NCBI RefSeq assembly: GCF_900005615.1
Contig: NZ_LN832559.1
Coordinates: forward strand, 224,501 to 288,500
Source: Paracoccus aminovorans
GTDB taxonomy: Bacteria; Pseudomonadota; Alphaproteobacteria; Rhodobacterales; Rhodobacteraceae
Direction: 5' to 3'
Length of the DNA: 64,000 nt
Shown in pieces: positions 60,068 to 64,000 of the stretch; the stretch's first letter is position 1, and each line of letters opens with the position of its first letter. Under the pieces are notes generated by a model, which worked only from the letters and a program-made list of their open reading frames with translations, ran no database searches and was not told the DNA's origin. The position numbers and the translations under genes were made by a program.

Positions 60068-61210
60068 ATGACCCGCATCGCCCCCTTCGCCTTCGCCCTG
60101 CCGGGCCGCACCGTCTTTGGCCGCGGCGAGGCGCAAAAGGCCCCCGCCGCGATCCGGGCCTTCGGCGGGCGCGGCGTGCTGGTGCATGGCGCCGATCCGG
60201 CCCGCGCCGCCTGGCTGGTCGAGGCGCTGCGTGCCGAGGGGGCCGAGGTGCTGACCGTCGCCTGCGGGACCGAGCCGACGCTGCCGATGCTCCAGGAGAC
60301 GCTGGCCCGGGCCAAGCGCTTCGGCGCCGATTGGGTCGCGGCCTTGGGCGGCGGCGCGGCGCTGGACCTGGGCAAGGCGCTGGCCGGGCTGATCCCGGCG
60401 CCGGGCGGAGTGATGGACCATCTGGAGGTCGTGGGCCGCGGCCTGCCGCTGGTCGCGGCGCCCCTGCCCTATGTCGCGCTGCCGACCACCGCCGGAACCG
60501 GGGCCGAGGCGACGCGCAACGCGGTCATCGGCCTGCCCGATCATGGCCGCAAGGTCTCGATCCGGGACGAGCGCATGCTGCCGCGGCTGGCCATCGTCGA
60601 TCCGGCGTTGACCGACGGCTGCCCGCGCGGGGTGACGCTGGCCTCGGGGCTGGATGCGCTGGCGCAGGTGATCGAGCCTTATGTCTCGGCCAAGGCCACA
60701 CCCTTCACCGATGCGCTGGTGCGGCCGGTGATCGGGCCGGGTTTGCGGGCGCTGCAGCGGCTGATGCAGGCCGAGGATGCCGATGCGCGCGACACCATGG
60801 CCTGGGTCAGCCTGTGCGGCGGCATGGCGCTGGCGAACGGGGGCCTGGGCGCGGTGCACGGGCTGGCGGGCGTGATCGGCGGCATGACCCCGGCCGCGCA
60901 TGGCGCGATCTGCGGCGCCTTGCTGGGACCGGTGCTGCAGCTGAACCGCGACCACGCCCCAGACCCGGCCCGGGTGCGCGCGGTCTGCGATCAGATCGCG
61001 GCCGTCCTGGGCGGCACTCCGGACGAGGCGCCGCAGGCGCTGGCCGGCTGGGCGCGGGATGCCGGCCTGCCCGGCCTGCGGGCGCAGGGGCTCGACCCCG
61101 GGCGGCACCCGGCGGTGGCCGAGGCCTCGCTAGCCAGTTCCTCGATGAAGGGCAACCCGTTCCCGCCCACCGTCGCGCAGCTTTGCGCGGTCCTGGACCA
61201 GGCCGGCTGA
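60068..61210 (+). CDS. Fe-ADH-family dehydrogenase (maleylacetate reductase-like)
   Basis: A 380-residue protein of the iron-containing alcohol dehydrogenase family. The NAD(P) motif GGGAALDLGKAL (about 94-105) and the LPTTAGTGAEAT segment (138-149) are present. In the metal site, Asp196 (SGLDAL), His264 (AVHGLA) and His278 (AAHGAI) are kept, but the usual His at 200 is Gln (ALAQVIE) and the cofactor-side His at 268 is Gly. The metal may therefore be different or absent. The substrate is unknown; regulation by the divergent DeoR gene is likely. Confidence 0.82.
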   Translation: MTRIAPFAFALPGRTVFGRGEAQKAPAAIRAFGGRGVLVHGADPARAAWLVEALRAEGAEVLTVACGTEPTLPMLQETLARAKRFGADWVAALGGGAALDLGKALAGLIPAPGGVMDHLEVVGRGLPLVAAPLPYVALPTTAGTGAEATRNAVIGLPDHGRKVSIRDERMLPRLAIVDPALTDGCPRGVTLASGLDALAQVIEPYVSAKATPFTDALVRPVIGPGLRALQRLMQAEDADARDTMAWVSLCGGMALANGGLGAVHGLAGVIGGMTPAAHGAICGALLGPVLQLNRDHAPDPARVRAVCDQIAAVLGGTPDEAPQALAGWARDAGLPGLRAQGLDPGRHPAVAEASLASSSMKGNPFPPTVAQLCAVLDQAG

Positions 61211-61357
61211 CGACCGCCGTGCGGCCTTGCGGGGCCGGTCCCCCGGCGGTTGAATTTCGCCAAGACAAACCCGGGATTTTCGCATATCCTGCTGAAACGG
61301 AATGGCTTTCGGAGCTGCCGGCCGAGGCCTGCCCCTATGGGTTCAGGAGAAGGTGTC

Positions 61358-64000
61358 ATGGTTGACAAAGCCACGGGCGAGGTGCGTTTCGCGGTCGTCC
61401 TTTACGGCGGCGTTTCGCTGGCGATCTACATGAACGGCATCGCGCAAGAGCTTTTGCGCATGGTCCGCGGCAGTTCCGACCTGCCGGACGAGGAGCTGGA
61501 CCCCGGCGAGACGATCTATCGCCAGCTCTCGCGCGAATTGGCCGGGCCGCGCGGCGGGCGCAAGCGTTTCGTGATCGACATCATCTCGGGCACCTCGGCG
61601 GGCGGCATCAACGGCGTGGCGCTGGCCAAGGCGCTGGTGGTCGGCAGCAAGGACGTCGCGGTGCTGCGCGAGGCCTGGACGGACAAGGCCGACATCGGGC
61701 TGTTGCTCAACGACCGCGCCGCCCGCATCGCCCGGCTGCGCCCGACCGAGTCGCTGCTGGACGGCCGCCACATGTATGACGTCCTGCGCGAGACCATCGC
61801 CCGCATCAAGGGCGACGGCCGGCCGCTGTCGGAAATGGTGGACCTGTTCGTGACCGCCACCGACCTGCAGGGCGTGCCGGCGCCGATCCACCTGACCGGG
61901 GCCAGGCTGGACGAGAAGATCCACAAGACCGTGTTCCATTTCGCCTTCGACAAGGCCCGCGCCGAGCAGAACGACTTCACCCCCGAAAACGACGCCATGC
62001 TGGCCTTCGCGGCGCGCTGCACCTCGTCCTTTCCGGTGGCCTTTCCGCCGATGCGCTTCGCCGACATGCCGGCGGACGCGCGCGCGCCGGCCTATGCGCG
62101 CTTCTTTCCGCGCGGCTGGAACCACGAGGACCGGCTGTTCGCCGATGGCGGCTATCTGGACAACCGGCCCTTCAGCCATGCCATCGACCTGATCCCCTTC
62201 CGCCCGACCACCCTGCCGGGTGAGCGCAAGCTGCTGTTCATCGACCCTTTCCCCGAGGAGCGCCGCCCGCCGGACCCGGTGACCGGCGTGGTGCCGCCGC
62301 CGGCGCCCGAGCCGGTGGACTTCCTGCAGAACGCCCGGCTGGCCGCCTCGACCCTGCCGCGGACCGAGGTGATTCGCGACGACATCCGCGCCATCACCCG
62401 CATGAACAACCGGCTGGAACGGCTGGGCACGCTGCAGGCCCGCTGGGCGCGCGACCAAAGGCAGGCGGCGCTGCGCGGTCAGGCGATGGACGAGCCCGGC
62501 AAGCCCGACAACCTGGAACGGCTGGACCTGGCCGACCAGGTCGCCGCCGGCTATGGCCAGACCTATCCACTGTATCATCACCTGCGCGTCTACGACACCA
62601 CCGACAGCCTGACCGGCATCGTCGCCCGCCTGGCCGGCCATGCCCCGGATTCCGACGAGGCGCTGTATCTGCGCCAAATCCTGCGCGCCTGGCGCGACGA
62701 CCATTTCGCGGCCTACCACCAGCCGGGGCGCGAGACGGAAAGCGCCTTTCTGTCCCGCTACGACCTGGGCTTCCGGCTGCGGCGCCTGATCCATCTGCGG
62801 GCCGAGATCGACCGCCGGCTGGAGCCCGCGCCGGACGAGCCGCTGCCGCCGGAATCGGTGCGGCTGCTGCGCTCGGTCCGCGAGCTGGTCGAGGCGGAAC
62901 TGGCGGCGATGCGGGCTCTGGCCCGGCCCGGCGAATCCGATGCCGGCAAGCTTCTGACCGGCGACGAGATCCGGGTCCTGAACCTGCAGATCGGCGCCCA
63001 TTACGGCAAGGCCATGCAGCAGCCGACGCTGGAACGGCGCTACGATCTGGCGCGGCAGGTCTATGAGCAGCCGCAGATCCGGCCCCTGGTCAAGAAGGCG
63101 CTGGCGCAGCAAGGCCGGCAGATGCGCACCGCCTTCGACAAGAGCAGCGCCCGCATCCGCGAGGGGCTGGACCTGTTGCGCCTGCCCGAGCTGAAGGCGG
63201 TCTACGAAGGCTTCCACTGGCATGACGTGATGACCTATCCCTTCCTCGAAGGCTCGGAATTGCAGGAACATGCCCAGGTCGAGGTGTTCCGCATCAGCCC
63301 GGCCGACAGCCTGCTGAACGGTCGGCCCTCCAAGCTGGCGGGCATCGCGGTCGGTGCCTTCGGTGGCTTTCTCAGCCGCGACTGGCGCGAACACGACATC
63401 CTCTGGGGCCGGCTGGACGGGGCCGAGCGCATCGTCGCCGCGCTGATGTCCGACCGCAGCCCCGAAGAGCGCCAGGTCTGGATCGACAGGCTGCAGAACC
63501 GGATCCTGGCCGAGGAATATGCCGACAAGCCCGGCGAAAGCCGGCGGCTGGCGCTGCTGAAGGCCAAGCTCAAGGACAGCCAGATCGACGACGACGCCTT
63601 CGAGGAAACCGCGGCCCGGGCGCTGGGGGTCAAGGACGCGGTGGCGCTGGACCTGAGCCGGTTTCGCGATCACTACAGGGATTTCAAGCCCCTGGGTCCG
63701 CGCGCGCCCCAGATCGCCGGCTGGAGCAGCCGCAGCATGGCGATCCTGTCGCGGATGATCGACGACCTGCCCGACGACGGCATCCTGCGCATGGTCGGCA
63801 CCCGGGCGGCGGCGGCGCTGCGCGCGGGCGGCGGGCTGATCTCGGGCTTCGCCCGCTTCGCCATGCCCGGCAGCTATTGGCGCATGCTGGCCGACAAGCT
63901 GCTGTATCTGGCGATGCTGGCGGGGCTGCTGATCGGCTTTCTGGGCTGGTGGACCGGCTCGGGCATCGCCAAGGGCGGCTGGGCGCTCCTGACAGTGGCG
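61358..64000 (+). CDS. Patatin-like phospholipase/hydrolase (3' end outside window)
   Basis: An open frame from ATG 61358 (GGAGAAGG upstream) to the window end, 881 codons so far. The patatin domain has the oxyanion/nucleophile elbow VLYGGVSLAIYMNG and SGTSAGGING (Ser80), and the catalytic DGG in LFADGGYLDN (about 262). A long helical middle region follows, and hydrophobic segments begin at about 850 (LLYLAMLAGLLIGFLGWW). It matches the long patatin-like proteins of TIGR03607 type in alphaproteobacteria, whose substrate is unknown. Confidence 0.88.
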   Translation, partial: MVDKATGEVRFAVVLYGGVSLAIYMNGIAQELLRMVRGSSDLPDEELDPGETIYRQLSRELAGPRGGRKRFVIDIISGTSAGGINGVALAKALVVGSKDVAVLREAWTDKADIGLLLNDRAARIARLRPTESLLDGRHMYDVLRETIARIKGDGRPLSEMVDLFVTATDLQGVPAPIHLTGARLDEKIHKTVFHFAFDKARAEQNDFTPENDAMLAFAARCTSSFPVAFPPMRFADMPADARAPAYARFFPRGWNHEDRLFADGGYLDNRPFSHAIDLIPFRPTTLPGERKLLFIDPFPEERRPPDPVTGVVPPPAPEPVDFLQNARLAASTLPRTEVIRDDIRAITRMNNRLERLGTLQARWARDQRQAALRGQAMDEPGKPDNLERLDLADQVAAGYGQTYPLYHHLRVYDTTDSLTGIVARLAGHAPDSDEALYLRQILRAWRDDHFAAYHQPGRETESAFLSRYDLGFRLRRLIHLRAEIDRRLEPAPDEPLPPESVRLLRSVRELVEAELAAMRALARPGESDAGKLLTGDEIRVLNLQIGAHYGKAMQQPTLERRYDLARQVYEQPQIRPLVKKALAQQGRQMRTAFDKSSARIREGLDLLRLPELKAVYEGFHWHDVMTYPFLEGSELQEHAQVEVFRISPADSLLNGRPSKLAGIAVGAFGGFLSRDWREHDILWGRLDGAERIVAALMSDRSPEERQVWIDRLQNRILAEEYADKPGESRRLALLKAKLKDSQIDDDAFEETAARALGVKDAVALDLSRFRDHYRDFKPLGPRAPQIAGWSSRSMAILSRMIDDLPDDGILRMVGTRAAAALRAGGGLISGFARFAMPGSYWRMLADKLLYLAMLAGLLIGFLGWWTGSGIAKGGWALLTVA

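Noticed and set aside
61343..63673. 776-codon open frame on the minus strand
   Set aside because: Antisense of the patatin-like gene, which has GTSAGG and DGG motifs in the plus frame.
1..64000. CRISPR arrays and rRNA genes
   Set aside because: No regularly spaced repeat arrays and no rRNA-like sequence were seen anywhere in the window.

Overview
The window looks like an alphaproteobacterium of the Paracoccus/Rhodobacterales type. The DNA is GC-rich, the prophage tail genes resemble Rhodobacter gene-transfer-agent tail genes, and a complete N,N-dimethylformamidase operon (known from Paracoccus) is present. The species call is an inference from gene content only.

Layout. (1) 1-2453: chromosomal flank with the last codons of selB, the selenocysteine tRNA gene selC, about 2 kb of broken and nested IS3-family insertion sequences, and an intact tRNA-Ser(GCT). 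(2) About 2.8-45.1 kb: a nearly complete siphovirus-type prophage. From the left it has accessory genes, a minus-strand integration cassette (small protein, DUF2924 protein, serine integrase, HTH protein; stop/start overlaps of 4 nt), a large unknown protein, and a plus-strand early module (zinc-finger protein, sigma-like protein, Sak4-type ATPase, ssDNA-binding-like protein, SF2 helicase, PD-(D/E)XK nuclease, primase-helicase, RuvC, ParB-methyltransferase, cytosine methyltransferase). Next comes the late module: terminase, portal, fused protease-capsid, head-tail and tail genes, a frameshifted tail chaperone, tape measure, lysis genes and a GTA-like baseplate. A TauE/SafE-type permease gene sits backwards inside the tail operon. 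(3) About 45.6-58.9 kb: accessory island. It carries a serine recombinase with two ParB/RepB-like genes (one with a nonsense codon) and a divergent small regulator split by a complete IS21-family element with a 7-bp target duplication. Beyond that lie the operon luxR-dmfA1-dmfA2 (hydrolysis of DMF to dimethylamine and formate), an IS6-family relic, an orphan ParD-like antitoxin, and a serine recombinase without its catalytic domain. (4) 58,894-58,967: a diverged 5' half of a tRNA-Ser gene with its upstream DNA, in inverted orientation relative to the intact tRNA-Ser at 2,364. (5) 59.1-64.0 kb: chromosomal flank with a DeoR-type regulator, an Fe-ADH-family dehydrogenase and the start of a patatin-like protein.

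How it works together. The prophage has early, packaging, head, tail and lysis genes that all look intact, apart from the insertion in the tail operon. The dmf operon is the adaptive cargo of the island and lies between IS21 and an IS6 relic. The two tRNA-Ser copies, both broken or bounded at the anticodon loop, suggest that this loop was the integration site for at least one element.

Most notable points: a -1 slippery heptamer in the tail-chaperone gene; two reading frames of the cytosine methyltransferase 3' end that both look like methyltransferase C-termini; a strong internal ribosome binding site inside the protease-capsid fusion; the inserted TSUP permease; the recombinase/ParB/ParB cassette; and the inverted half tRNA-Ser.
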